The notes under the pieces were generated by a model. That model was not told the origin of the DNA and searched no databases. It worked only from the letters and a program-made list of their open reading frames with translations. Positions 1 through 5,383 of a stretch of DNA of 5,383 nucleotides are shown here, piece by piece. How positions within the stretch are numbered: position 1 is the stretch's first letter; each line of letters starts with the position of its first letter. The stretch lies in assembly GCA_025458545.1 (NCBI GenBank), contig JALOSH010000436.1:1-5383 (forward strand). Direction: 5' to 3'. The position numbers and the translations under genes were made by a program. Source of the DNA: Hydrogenophaga sp. (GTDB lineage Bacteria; Pseudomonadota; Gammaproteobacteria; Burkholderiales; Burkholderiaceae).

Positions 1-1
1 G

Positions 2-1012
2 CAGTCTGACCGCAGCCCGGTGCGGGTCGCGTTGGCCATGGGTCAACAGCGCGTGGAGCTGCAGGCCGGCGACGCGGCCGCTCTCGCGGGCACCAACGGA
101 TGGCTGTTCGAATTCCACAAAAACCTGGCCTCGGCGAGCCAGCCGTTCGACGTGGTGGCCCAGCAGCGCTTGGGCTGGTCTCAACTGCCCTGGGGCCGCA
201 TCGCGGGCTGGACCGCCGCCGTGACCGCTGTGCTGTTGCTGTTGGCCCAGTTGCAGCGCCAGCGCACCGCGCGGCGCCGTGCCGAAGAGCTGCTTCGCCT
301 GGGCCAGGTGGCGCGCCTGAACACGCTGGGCGAACTCGCCGCCGGCATGGCACACGAGCTCAACCAGCCGCTGACCGCCGTGCTCGCGAACACACAGGCC
401 GCGCAGCGCCTGCTGGCCGACGAACCGCCCGAGCTGGACACCGCCCGTGGCGCGATGACACAAGCGGTGGCCCAGGCCCGGCGTGCTGCCGACGTGGTGG
501 GTCGGCTGCGCGCCACGGTCGAACGACCACCGCGCCAGGGCGCCGATGGTTCGGCCGACGTGGTCGACCTGACCGAGGCCCTCAGGCGCGCGCTGCACCT
601 GCTCGAACCGGAATGCCGACAGCGCGGCATCGTGCCCGATCTTCAAACCACCGAAGCGTTGCGGGTGTGCGCCGACCCGGTGGCGGTGGACCAGATCGTG
701 CACAACCTGCTGACCAATGCCCTGCAGGCGATGGACGCGGTGGACGCATCGCAACGCGCCCTCAAGCTGGTGGTGCAGCGCAGCGGTGGGGCGGGCGAGA
801 TCGTGGTCGCCGACCACGGCCCGGGCATCGCACCCGAGCTGCTGCCACGCCTGTTTGAACCGTTCTTTTCCACCCGGGAAGGCGGCCTGGGCCTGGGGCT
901 GCCGCTGTGCGAAACCCTGGCGCAAGGCATGGGCGGCAGCCTGTCGGCCGCCAACCGGCCCGGCGGTGGCGCGGTGTTCACGCTGCGACTGCCCTTGCAG
1001 GAGAGCGCATGA
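2..1012 (+). CDS. Sensor histidine kinase, C-terminal part (5' end outside window)
   Basis: This is the membrane sensor kinase of a two-component system. It should autophosphorylate on a histidine and pass the phosphate to the regulator encoded next. The frame is open to the left edge, so the start and most of the sensor region are missing. About 60 residues of probable periplasmic sequence precede a hydrophobic segment (nt ~200-253, GWTAAVTAVLLLLAQL) and an Arg-rich juxtamembrane helix. The H-box LGELAAGMAHELNQPLTAV places the phospho-acceptor His at nt 353-355. This H-box is of the HPK4 type found in FixL, DctB and TodS. The N-box has HNLLTNALQAM (Asn at 704 and 716), the G1 box DHGPGIAPE (from 812) and the F/G2 boxes LFEPFFS...GGLGLGLPLC (~851-910). 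All ATP-binding motifs look intact. The stop overlaps the regulator's ATG, so the two are translationally coupled. The signal sensed cannot be read from this fragment. Confidence 0.93.
   Translation, partial: QSDRSPVRVALAMGQQRVELQAGDAAALAGTNGWLFEFHKNLASASQPFDVVAQQRLGWSQLPWGRIAGWTAAVTAVLLLLAQLQRQRTARRRAEELLRLGQVARLNTLGELAAGMAHELNQPLTAVLANTQAAQRLLADEPPELDTARGAMTQAVAQARRAADVVGRLRATVERPPRQGADGSADVVDLTEALRRALHLLEPECRQRGIVPDLQTTEALRVCADPVAVDQIVHNLLTNALQAMDAVDASQRALKLVVQRSGGAGEIVVADHGPGIAPELLPRLFEPFFSTREGGLGLGLPLCETLAQGMGGSLSAANRPGGGAVFTLRLPLQESA
999..1003 (+). promoter_or_regulatory. Shine-Dalgarno site that fixes the response-regulator start
   Basis: AGGAG lies five bases before the ATG at 1009. 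An in-frame ATG also exists at 907, but it would add 34 residues with no homology to receiver domains and would overlap the kinase G2 region. The SD position and the ATGA overlap favour 1009. Confidence 0.8.
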
Positions 1013-1614
1013 ACACGCTCTCGCCCACCATCCACCTGATCGACGACGACGCGGCGGTGCGCGAGAGCCTGGCCTTGCTGATCGGCACCGTGGGCCTGCG
1101 CGTGACCCCCTGGGCCGAACCGCAGGCCTTTCTGAGCGGTTTCGACCGCGAGGCCATCGGCGCCATCGTGCTGGATGTGCGCATGCCCGGCATCAGCGGC
1201 CTGACCGTGCTCGACACCCTGGTCGCGCAGGGCGTGGACCAGCCGGTCATCATGCTCACCGGTCACGGCACGGTGGACATGTGCCGACGCGCCTTCAAGG
1301 CCGGCGCGGCCGAGTTTCTGGAGAAGCCGGTCAACGACGAGCTGCTGATCGAAGCCCTGCAGAACGCGGTGCGACAGCATGTGCGCTCGCGCGAGCGGCA
1401 CCAGGCCGACCGCACCGCGCGCGAACGCTACGCGCAACTCTCCGAGCGCGAGCGCGAGGTGCTGGGCCTGATCGTCGCGGGCCTGACCAACAAGCTCTCG
1501 CCACGCACGGTCGAGACGCACCGGGCCAATCTGTTTGCCAAGCTGCAGGCCGAATCGCTGGCACAGCTCATTCGCCACTACGCGGCGCTGGTCGACGAGC
1601 ACGACATCGGCTGA
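1009..1614 (+). CDS. FixJ/NarL-type response regulator with shortened HTH domain
   Basis: This is the 201-aa cytoplasmic partner of the upstream kinase, similar in length and layout to FixJ (about 204 aa). The receiver domain (residues ~7-120) has the acidic pocket D12-D13, phospho-acceptor D56 in LDVRMPG, T84 in LTGHG and K106 in EKPV, so phosphorylation should work. A charged linker (~121-140) leads to a LuxR/GerE-type DNA-binding domain (~143-195) with LSEREREVLGLIVAG and SPRTVETHRANLFAKL. Family members usually read N-K-x-I-A-x-x-L-x-I/L-S-x-R-T-V-E. Here K162 is followed directly by L163-S164, so about seven residues are absent between nt 1494 and 1495. That removes most of the scaffold helix (alpha-8) while keeping the frame. 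DNA binding may be altered or lost. The likely native targets are its own operon or the hbpS-like/ankyrin pair downstream; this is inference. Confidence 0.92.
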   Translation: MNTLSPTIHLIDDDAAVRESLALLIGTVGLRVTPWAEPQAFLSGFDREAIGAIVLDVRMPGISGLTVLDTLVAQGVDQPVIMLTGHGTVDMCRRAFKAGAAEFLEKPVNDELLIEALQNAVRQHVRSRERHQADRTARERYAQLSEREREVLGLIVAGLTNKLSPRTVETHRANLFAKLQAESLAQLIRHYAALVDEHDIG

Positions 1615-1740
1615 TGGTGGTTCGGCCACTCCGTATTTCTACGGAGCGCGGCGCGTAGCCCTCCGAATGGGCAGAAACGGTGCAAATTTCTACAGTTCTC
1701 CCACGGTTGATCGAACCGCACACACCCAACGGAGAATCCC
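1615..1740 (+). promoter_or_regulatory. Candidate control region upstream of the HbpS-like gene
   Basis: This is the only sizeable gap in the left block, so it probably holds the promoter for the two downstream genes. Visible structure: inverted repeat TCCGT-6-ACGGA (1630-1645); the 8-mer ATTTCTAC twice in direct orientation (1635-1642 and 1686-1693, 51 bp apart); a near-inverted match GCAGAAA (1671-1677); and CGGTT-5-AACCG (1704-1718). The 51-bp spacing is close to five helical turns, so both copies would lie on one DNA face. GGAGA at 1731-1735 is the ribosome-binding site for the ATG at 1741. No convincing -35/-10 pair was found, which fits activator dependence or an alternative sigma factor but proves neither. 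Confidence 0.4.
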
Positions 1741-2232
1741 ATGAAAGCCATCGTTTCCGCCTCTGCCATCGCCCTGTCCCTGATCTACACCGCCGCCAGC
1801 GCACAGGCCGTGCGCACCGAGAAAAACATGTCGCTCGATCTTGCGAACCAGATCGCGGCCGCCACCGTCGCCGCCTGCGCGGCCAACCACCACAACGTCA
1901 CCGCCGCCGTGGTCGACCGCGCCGGGAACCTGCGGGCTTTGCAACGGGCCGACAACGCCGGCCCGCACACCGTCGGCGCGGCGCAAGGCAAGGCCTACAC
2001 CTCGGCCTCGGCCCGCAACGCCACCACCGCCATGCTGGAGAACGTGCAAAAGAACCCCGGCGCGGCCACGCTGGTGGACATCCCCGGCTTCCTCATCCTG
2101 GGCGGCGGCGTGCCGATCCGGGTTGGCAACGAAGTGATTGGCGCGGTGGGTGTCGGCGGCGCGCCTGGTGGTCACCTGGACGAGCAATGCGCCAACGCCG
2201 GCATTGCCAAAGTGGCCGAGTTGCTGAAATGA
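1741..2232 (+). CDS. Secreted GlcG/HbpS-family (DUF336) heme-binding-like protein
   Basis: This 163-aa exported protein belongs to the GlcG/HbpS family. Some members bind heme, and Streptomyces HbpS modulates a sensor kinase under redox stress; other members have no known role. The Sec signal peptide has a short basic start (MK), a hydrophobic core and a likely cleavage after SAQA (residue 23), so the mature protein should be periplasmic. Family landmarks are VVDRAGNL (57-64), R69-x-D71, the K84-A region, PGFLILGGGVPI (115-126), VIGAVGVGGA (132-141) and DEQCA (147-151). The mature part has two cysteines, C46 and C150, which could form a disulfide. Heme ligands cannot be assigned by eye. The start is supported by GGAGA six to ten bases upstream. 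The gene overlaps the ankyrin gene by ATGA, so the two are probably made together. Placement after a kinase/regulator pair suggests a sensory or redox role. Confidence 0.9.
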   Translation: MKAIVSASAIALSLIYTAASAQAVRTEKNMSLDLANQIAAATVAACAANHHNVTAAVVDRAGNLRALQRADNAGPHTVGAAQGKAYTSASARNATTAMLENVQKNPGAATLVDIPGFLILGGGVPIRVGNEVIGAVGVGGAPGGHLDEQCANAGIAKVAELLK

Positions 2233-2909
2233 AGGCGCTGCTGCTGGCCCTGTCGCTCGCCCTAAGCGGCGTAACAGCGCAGGCTCAGGTCGCGCCCAGC
2301 GCAACCGAGGCCGCGGCCTACACGGGCCTGCACATGGCGGCGCACAAAGGCGACGTGGCCAAGATCCAGCGCCTGGCCGCCTCAGGCGCGGCATTGAACG
2401 CGACCGACGGGTATGGCCGCACGCCGCTGCACGTCGCCACCTTCGCCCGCCAGCGGGAAGCGGTCCGCGCACTGGTGAAAGCCGGGGCCGATCTCAACAA
2501 GCTGGAGAGCGACCGCTACGACGCCGTCACCATCGCATCGGTGGCGGACGACGAGGCCACGCTGAAAGTGCTGCTGGAACTGGGCGCCAGCGCGAAGCAG
2601 ACCACCAGCCGCTACGACGGCACCGCCCTGATCGCAGCGGCGCACCTGGGGCACGACGGCGTGGTACGGCAGTTGATCGCCGCCGGCGCGCCGCTGGACC
2701 ATGTGAACAACCTGCACTGGACCGCCGTGATCGAGTCCATCGTGCTGGGGGACGGCGGAGCGCGCCATCAGGCCACGTTGAAGGCGCTGATCGACGCGGG
2801 GGCGAATCTGCAGCTGAAAGACCGCAGTGGTCAAACGCCTCTGGCATTGGCCAAGGCCCGTGGGTACTCGGCCATGGTGGCGATGCTGGAGACGGCTGGG
2901 GCTCGGTAA
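2229..2909 (+). CDS. Secreted ankyrin-repeat protein
   Basis: This 226-aa protein has an N-terminal signal peptide (MKALLLALSLALSGVTAQA, likely cleavage after residue 19) followed almost entirely by ankyrin repeats. About six repeats are visible, at roughly residues 31-60, 63-93, 97-127, 130-160, 163-198 (longer, with an insert near DGGARHQ) and 201-226. Typical motifs include GRTPLHVA, LVKAGADLN, GTALIAAAHLGH and GQTPLALAKARGY. Ankyrin arrays are protein-binding scaffolds, so this is probably a periplasmic partner or chaperone-like protein rather than an enzyme. Periplasmic ankyrin proteins are known beside catalases (AnkB of Pseudomonas), which loosely supports an oxidative-stress link. The start ATG at 2229 overlaps the stop of the HbpS-like gene. 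An in-frame upstream extension to 1680 is rejected because it lies over the HbpS-like gene in another frame. The partner protein is unknown. Confidence 0.9.
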   Translation: MKALLLALSLALSGVTAQAQVAPSATEAAAYTGLHMAAHKGDVAKIQRLAASGAALNATDGYGRTPLHVATFARQREAVRALVKAGADLNKLESDRYDAVTIASVADDEATLKVLLELGASAKQTTSRYDGTALIAAAHLGHDGVVRQLIAAGAPLDHVNNLHWTAVIESIVLGDGGARHQATLKALIDAGANLQLKDRSGQTPLALAKARGYSAMVAMLETAGAR

Positions 2910-2942
2910 GCCACTCGCTCTCCCGCATTACCTCAAGGAACG

Positions 2943-3050
2943 AGCGCCAGCGCTGACCGGCTCCGCTCATGTCCCCCGGCTTGGGCTGCGCCCAAGCCTC
3001 CTCCTTTACTTCGCTGCGCCGGTCACCACTGCACTGTCACCCGTTCCGCC
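2943..3050 (+). repeat. Palindromic intergenic repeat, copy A
   Basis: This is the + strand copy of a two-copy inverted repeat family in the gap between the convergent ankyrin and tyrS genes. It starts with a palindrome, AGCGC-CA-GCGCT (2943-2954). Next is an outer inverted repeat, TGACCGGC (2954-2961) with GCCGGTCA (3018-3025), enclosing a perfect 9-bp hairpin (2978-2998). Three blocks match copy B on the opposite strand: GCGCCAGCGC (2944-2953, identical), 2961-2979 (15 of 19 match) and 3013-3034 (20 of 22 match). The right boundary is approximate. It looks like a REP/BIME-type element; whether it recurs in the genome cannot be seen here. Confidence 0.6.
2978..2998 (+). terminator. Perfect 9-bp hairpin, possible weak terminator after the ankyrin gene
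   Basis: GGCTTGGGC-TGC-GCCCAAGCC forms a perfect stem with a 3-nt loop about 70 bases after the ankyrin stop. It is followed by TCCTCCTTTACTT, which is pyrimidine-rich but not a true T run. It could end transcription on the + strand, or simply be the core of repeat copy A. Confidence 0.35.
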
Positions 3051-3092
3051 CACGCACGGGTGCGCATGCAGTCGCACGCCCAAATCGCCTCA

Positions 3093-3184
3093 GGATCGGG
3101 GCGACAGCGCGTTCTGTGCAGTGAGGACCGGCGCAGCCGGTCCGGGAGACACGAACGGAACAGAGCGCGCTGGCGCCCCGATCC
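3093..3184 (-). repeat. Palindromic repeat copy B: two-tier hairpin after tyrS
   Basis: The arms 3093-3117 and 3160-3184 pair over 25 positions with one G-T wobble and one A-G mismatch. Inside sits a perfect 8-bp hairpin, GGACCGGC-GCA-GCCGGTCC (3125-3143). Read on the - strand it is a diverged copy of element A, lacking a ~30-nt internal stretch that includes A's 9-bp hairpin. It begins 14 bases past the tyrS stop codon, so it would form in the 3' end of the tyrS transcript and could stabilise or terminate it. No U tract follows on either strand, so it is not a standard intrinsic terminator. Confidence 0.65.
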
Positions 3185-3198
3185 CGCGAGGTGCAGGT

Positions 3199-4461
3199 TT
3201 ACGAAAGCGTGACCCGGGCAAACTTCCGCTTGCCCACCTGCACCACGTACACACCGGCGCCCAGCTTCAGCCCCTTGTCGCTGACCACCGACGAGTCGAT
3301 GCGCACACCGCCGCCGTCGATCAACCGGTTGCCTTCGCCATTTGAAGCAACCAGCCCCGCGGCATTGAGCAGCGCCGCCACGCCCATCGGCGCGCCCGAC
3401 AGCGAGACCTCGGGAATCTCGTCCGGCACGCCACCCTTGCTGCGGTTGATGAAGTCCTGCTCCGCCGCATCCGCCGCCGCCGCGCTGTGGAAACGCGCGG
3501 TGATCTCCTTGGCCAGCAGCACCTTCGCATCCTTGGGGTTGCGACCGCCTTCGACTTCCTTCTTCAGCGCCTCGATCTGTGCCATCGACTTGAACGACAG
3601 CAGCGTGAACCAGCGCCACATCAACGTGTCCGAAATCGACAGCACCTTCGCGAACATGCTGTTCGCCTCTTCGGCGATGCCGATGTAGTTGTTCTTGGAC
3701 TTGGACATCTTGTCGATGCCGTCCAGACCCTCCAGCAGCGGCATGGTCAGGATGCACTGTGGCTCCTGGCCGTATTCCTGCTGCAGGTGGCGCCCCATCA
3801 GCAGGTTGAACTTCTGGTCGGTGCCGCCCAGCTCCAGGTCGCTCTTGAGCGCGACCGAGTCGTAACCTTGCATCAGCGGGTACAGGAACTCGTGCACGCT
3901 GATCGGCGTACCGGCCTTGAAGCGGTCGTGAAAATCGTTGCGCTCCATCATCCGCGCCACCGTGTACTTGGCCGCGAGCTGGATCATCCCCATCGAGCCC
4001 AGCGGCAGGCTCCATTCGCTGTTGTAGCGAATCTCGGTCTTGGCCGGGTCCAGCACCAGGCTGGCCTGCTTGTAATACGTCTCGGCGTTGGCCTTGATCT
4101 GCTCGCTCGTCAAAGGCGGGCGGGTGTTGTTGCGGCCCGAAGGGTCGCCGATCAGGCTGGTGAAGTCGCCAATGAGGAAAATCACCTGATGCCCCAGGTC
4201 CTGCAACTGGCGCATCTTGTTGAGCACCACCGTGTGGCCGATGTGGATGTCCGGTGCCGTCGGGTCCAGACCCAGCTTGATGCGCAACGGCACGCCGGTC
4301 GTTTCGGAGCGGATCAGCTTCTTCACCCAGTCGGCCTGGGGAATCAGCTCCTCGATCCCTCGCAAGGTGACGGCCAGCGCCTCGCGGACACCGTCGGTCA
4401 GTTGCCCGTCTGCAGGCGCCTGATTCTGAACACTTTCGACGTCATTTTGGCGGGTGGTCAT
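3199..4461 (-). CDS. tyrS: Tyrosyl-tRNA synthetase
   Basis: This 420-aa class I aminoacyl-tRNA synthetase charges tRNA-Tyr with tyrosine using ATP, in the cytoplasm. The Rossmann catalytic domain carries the HIGH signature at residues 73-76 (PDIHIGHT) and KMSKS at 251-255. Other landmarks are [16 protein letters not shown] (95-110), YPLMQGYD (194-201) and LGGTDQKFN (211-219). An anticodon-binding helical region follows, and an S4-type RNA-binding domain ends the protein (~358-418, with [15 protein letters not shown] and [11 protein letters not shown]). Length and motifs fit the bacterial TyrRS form common in proteobacteria; all key motifs are intact. The ATG at 4459-4461 is chosen because it opens the frame. 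The Shine-Dalgarno there is weak (GGAAA about ten bases upstream), so a start a few codons inside the unconserved first ~20 residues is possible. It is a core gene, convergent with the accessory-looking left block. Confidence 0.98.
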   Translation of the reverse strand: MTTRQNDVESVQNQAPADGQLTDGVREALAVTLRGIEELIPQADWVKKLIRSETTGVPLRIKLGLDPTAPDIHIGHTVVLNKMRQLQDLGHQVIFLIGDFTSLIGDPSGRNNTRPPLTSEQIKANAETYYKQASLVLDPAKTEIRYNSEWSLPLGSMGMIQLAAKYTVARMMERNDFHDRFKAGTPISVHEFLYPLMQGYDSVALKSDLELGGTDQKFNLLMGRHLQQEYGQEPQCILTMPLLEGLDGIDKMSKSKNNYIGIAEEANSMFAKVLSISDTLMWRWFTLLSFKSMAQIEALKKEVEGGRNPKDAKVLLAKEITARFHSAAAADAAEQDFINRSKGGVPDEIPEVSLSGAPMGVAALLNAAGLVASNGEGNRLIDGGGVRIDSSVVSDKGLKLGAGVYVVQVGKRKFARVTLS

Positions 4462-4661
4462 TGGGGGTATTTCCGATGCAAAAGCCCTTGATCTGGCTAT
4501 ACTTTTGGGTTTTGGTCTGTGGATTCTAGTGGGCCTGCATCAGCACCTCACAAAGTGTTTCGTCGGCGACCCGTGCGCCGGATGGAACCCGAATCCGTCG
4601 CCAAGACTCCCTTCTAGGTTGGCATGCCTCCCTGGGCACTGCACTCACCGGAACCGCATCG
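4462..4661. promoter_or_regulatory. Divergent intergenic region between tyrS and the M23 gene
   Basis: These 200 bp should hold promoters for both genes. On the + strand TATACT (4498-4503) matches the sigma-70 -10 box at five of six positions, but no good -35 box lies 16-18 bp upstream; it would give a leader of about 150 nt. On the - strand TAGAAT (complement of 4523-4528) is a five-of-six -10 candidate for tyrS with a poor -35 and a leader of about 55 nt. The stretch around 4480-4530 is noticeably more A/T-rich than its surroundings, as expected for a promoter. No T-box-like leader, terminator or convincing small gene was seen. Confidence 0.4.
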
Positions 4662-5383
4662 ATGTCATCACCCCTGGATTCGCTGGCACCGCTGGCCCGC
4701 AACACAACGCTCAGGCTGGCCAGCAGCCTCCGCCGCCATCCGCGCCGCATCATGGCTGGCCTGGGCGCTTTGCTGCTCGGCACCGGCGTCACCGCCTTCG
4801 GTATTGCCCCGCTGGCTCCTGATGCTTCCCGCTTGCCGGTGCAGCAGGTGATCGAGTCGCTGGACGCCGTGCCACTGCCGCTCACCGCAGAGATCAGCGC
4901 TCCGGCGGTGCCGATGACCCTGTTCCGCAGCGACACCATCCGCCGCGACGACACACCGCAAAGCCTCCTGCAACGCCTGGGCGTGCGCGATCCCGCCGCT
5001 TTGGCTTTTTTGCGCACCGACGCCACCGCCCGCCAGCTGTTCACCGGTCGCTCGGGCAAGCTGGTCACGGTGGAAACCACCGATCAGCACCAGCTCCAGC
5101 GCCTGACGGCCCGCTGGCTGCCCGACGACGAACGCAGCTTTCTCCGGCTGGTGATGGAGCCCACAGACAGCGGCCACAGCATCCGTGTCGAGAACGGCAG
5201 CCTCACGCCATCGACGCGCCTGGCCAGCGGCGTCATCCGAAGCTCCCTTTTTGCAGCCACCGACGCGGTCAACCTACCCGACAGCGTGGCGGTGCAGTTG
5301 GCCGAAATGTTCTCGAACGACATCGACTTCCGTCGCGACCTGCGCCAGGGCGACCGGTTCAGCGTGGTCTATGAAAGCCTGGA
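4662..5383 (+). CDS. Membrane-anchored M23 murein endopeptidase, N-terminal part
   Basis: The first 240 residues of a protein that continues past the right edge. It resembles MepM/YebA/Csd3-type M23 peptidases, which cut peptide cross-links in the periplasm for cell-wall growth. An N-terminal basic cytoplasmic stretch (RRHPRR, 24-29) precedes one membrane segment (~32-52, AGLGALLLGTGVTAFGIAPL), giving type II topology. Residues ~85-150 resemble the OapA/LysM-like regulatory domain (RRDDTPQSLLQRLGV, AAFLRTD-like). Residues ~183-240 match the Csd3-like second domain (ASGVIRSSLFAATDAVNLPD, NDIDFRRDLRQGDRFSVVYE). The LytM catalytic domain and its zinc ligands lie outside the window, so activity cannot be judged. 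The ATG at 4662 has a weak GGAA eight bases upstream. An internal in-frame ATG at residue 31 is less likely because it would lose the basic anchor-flanking segment. In this bacterial group such a gene commonly sits divergent to tyrS (from recall). Confidence 0.88.
   Translation, partial: MSSPLDSLAPLARNTTLRLASSLRRHPRRIMAGLGALLLGTGVTAFGIAPLAPDASRLPVQQVIESLDAVPLPLTAEISAPAVPMTLFRSDTIRRDDTPQSLLQRLGVRDPAALAFLRTDATARQLFTGRSGKLVTVETTDQHQLQRLTARWLPDDERSFLRLVMEPTDSGHSIRVENGSLTPSTRLASGVIRSSLFAATDAVNLPDSVAVQLAEMFSNDIDFRRDLRQGDRFSVVYESL

Noticed and set aside
907..1008. Possible 34-residue N-terminal extension of the response regulator from an upstream ATG
   Set aside because: It overlaps the kinase's conserved ATP-binding region in another frame, has no receiver-like sequence, and the AGGAG plus ATGA overlap point to 1009.
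643..1629. Long antisense open frame over the kinase and regulator
   Set aside because: Typical high-GC shadow frame with no recognisable motifs; the + strand genes have intact family motifs throughout.
1642..1665. CGGAG...CTCCG inverted repeat as a terminator for the two-component operon
   Set aside because: Only a 5-bp stem with a 14-nt loop and no T run after it; better treated as part of the general control region.
1680..2228. Long upstream extension of the ankyrin reading frame
   Set aside because: It is Arg/His-rich out-of-frame reading of the HbpS-like gene. The true start at 2229 gives a clean signal peptide and an ATGA overlap.
3053..3064. CGCAC-GG-GTGCG mini-hairpin in the gap
   Set aside because: The loop is too short for a stable 5-bp stem, and such a match is expected by chance in GC-rich DNA.
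2827..3345. Open frame crossing the repeat-rich gap on the + strand
   Set aside because: It starts inside the ankyrin gene and ends inside antisense tyrS; the middle merely translates the palindromic repeats.
3487..4491. 334-codon + strand open frame antisense to tyrS
   Set aside because: Low-complexity composition rich in Arg, His, Leu and Val with no domain signature; mirrors tyrS codon bias.
4488..4493. TTGATC as a -35 box for the M23 gene
   Set aside because: No -10-like hexamer lies 16-18 bp downstream, and it lies too close to TATACT to pair with it.

Overview
The window is high-GC DNA with strong G/C third-position bias. The TyrS and M23-peptidase proteins read like those of Burkholderiales, most likely Comamonadaceae (Hydrogenophaga/Acidovorax-like). 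That assignment is recall of protein style, not a search result.

Left block, all on the + strand (1-2909). A sensor histidine kinase, truncated by the window edge, overlaps a FixJ/NarL-type response regulator by ATGA. A 126-bp gap with short inverted and direct repeats follows. Then comes a secreted GlcG/HbpS-family (DUF336) protein, which overlaps a secreted ankyrin-repeat protein, again by ATGA. Kinase, regulator and exported HbpS-like protein together resemble the HbpS-SenS-SenR heme/redox-sensing system described in Streptomyces. Here the exported sensor candidate is tied to a periplasmic ankyrin protein. The regulator is odd: its LuxR-type DNA-binding domain lacks about seven residues, most of the scaffold helix of the helix-turn-helix, with the reading frame kept.

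Middle (2910-3198). This gap lies between convergent genes. It holds two diverged, inverted copies of one palindromic repeat, each with a GC-rich hairpin at its core. One copy folds into a two-tier hairpin of about 92 nt just past the tyrS stop codon.

Right block. tyrS (tyrosyl-tRNA synthetase, complete, - strand) is divergent from a membrane-anchored M23 (MepM/Csd3-like) murein endopeptidase gene that runs off the right edge before its catalytic domain. The 200 bp between them holds only weak promoter candidates. No tRNA, rRNA, CRISPR array, insertion sequence or integrase was seen.
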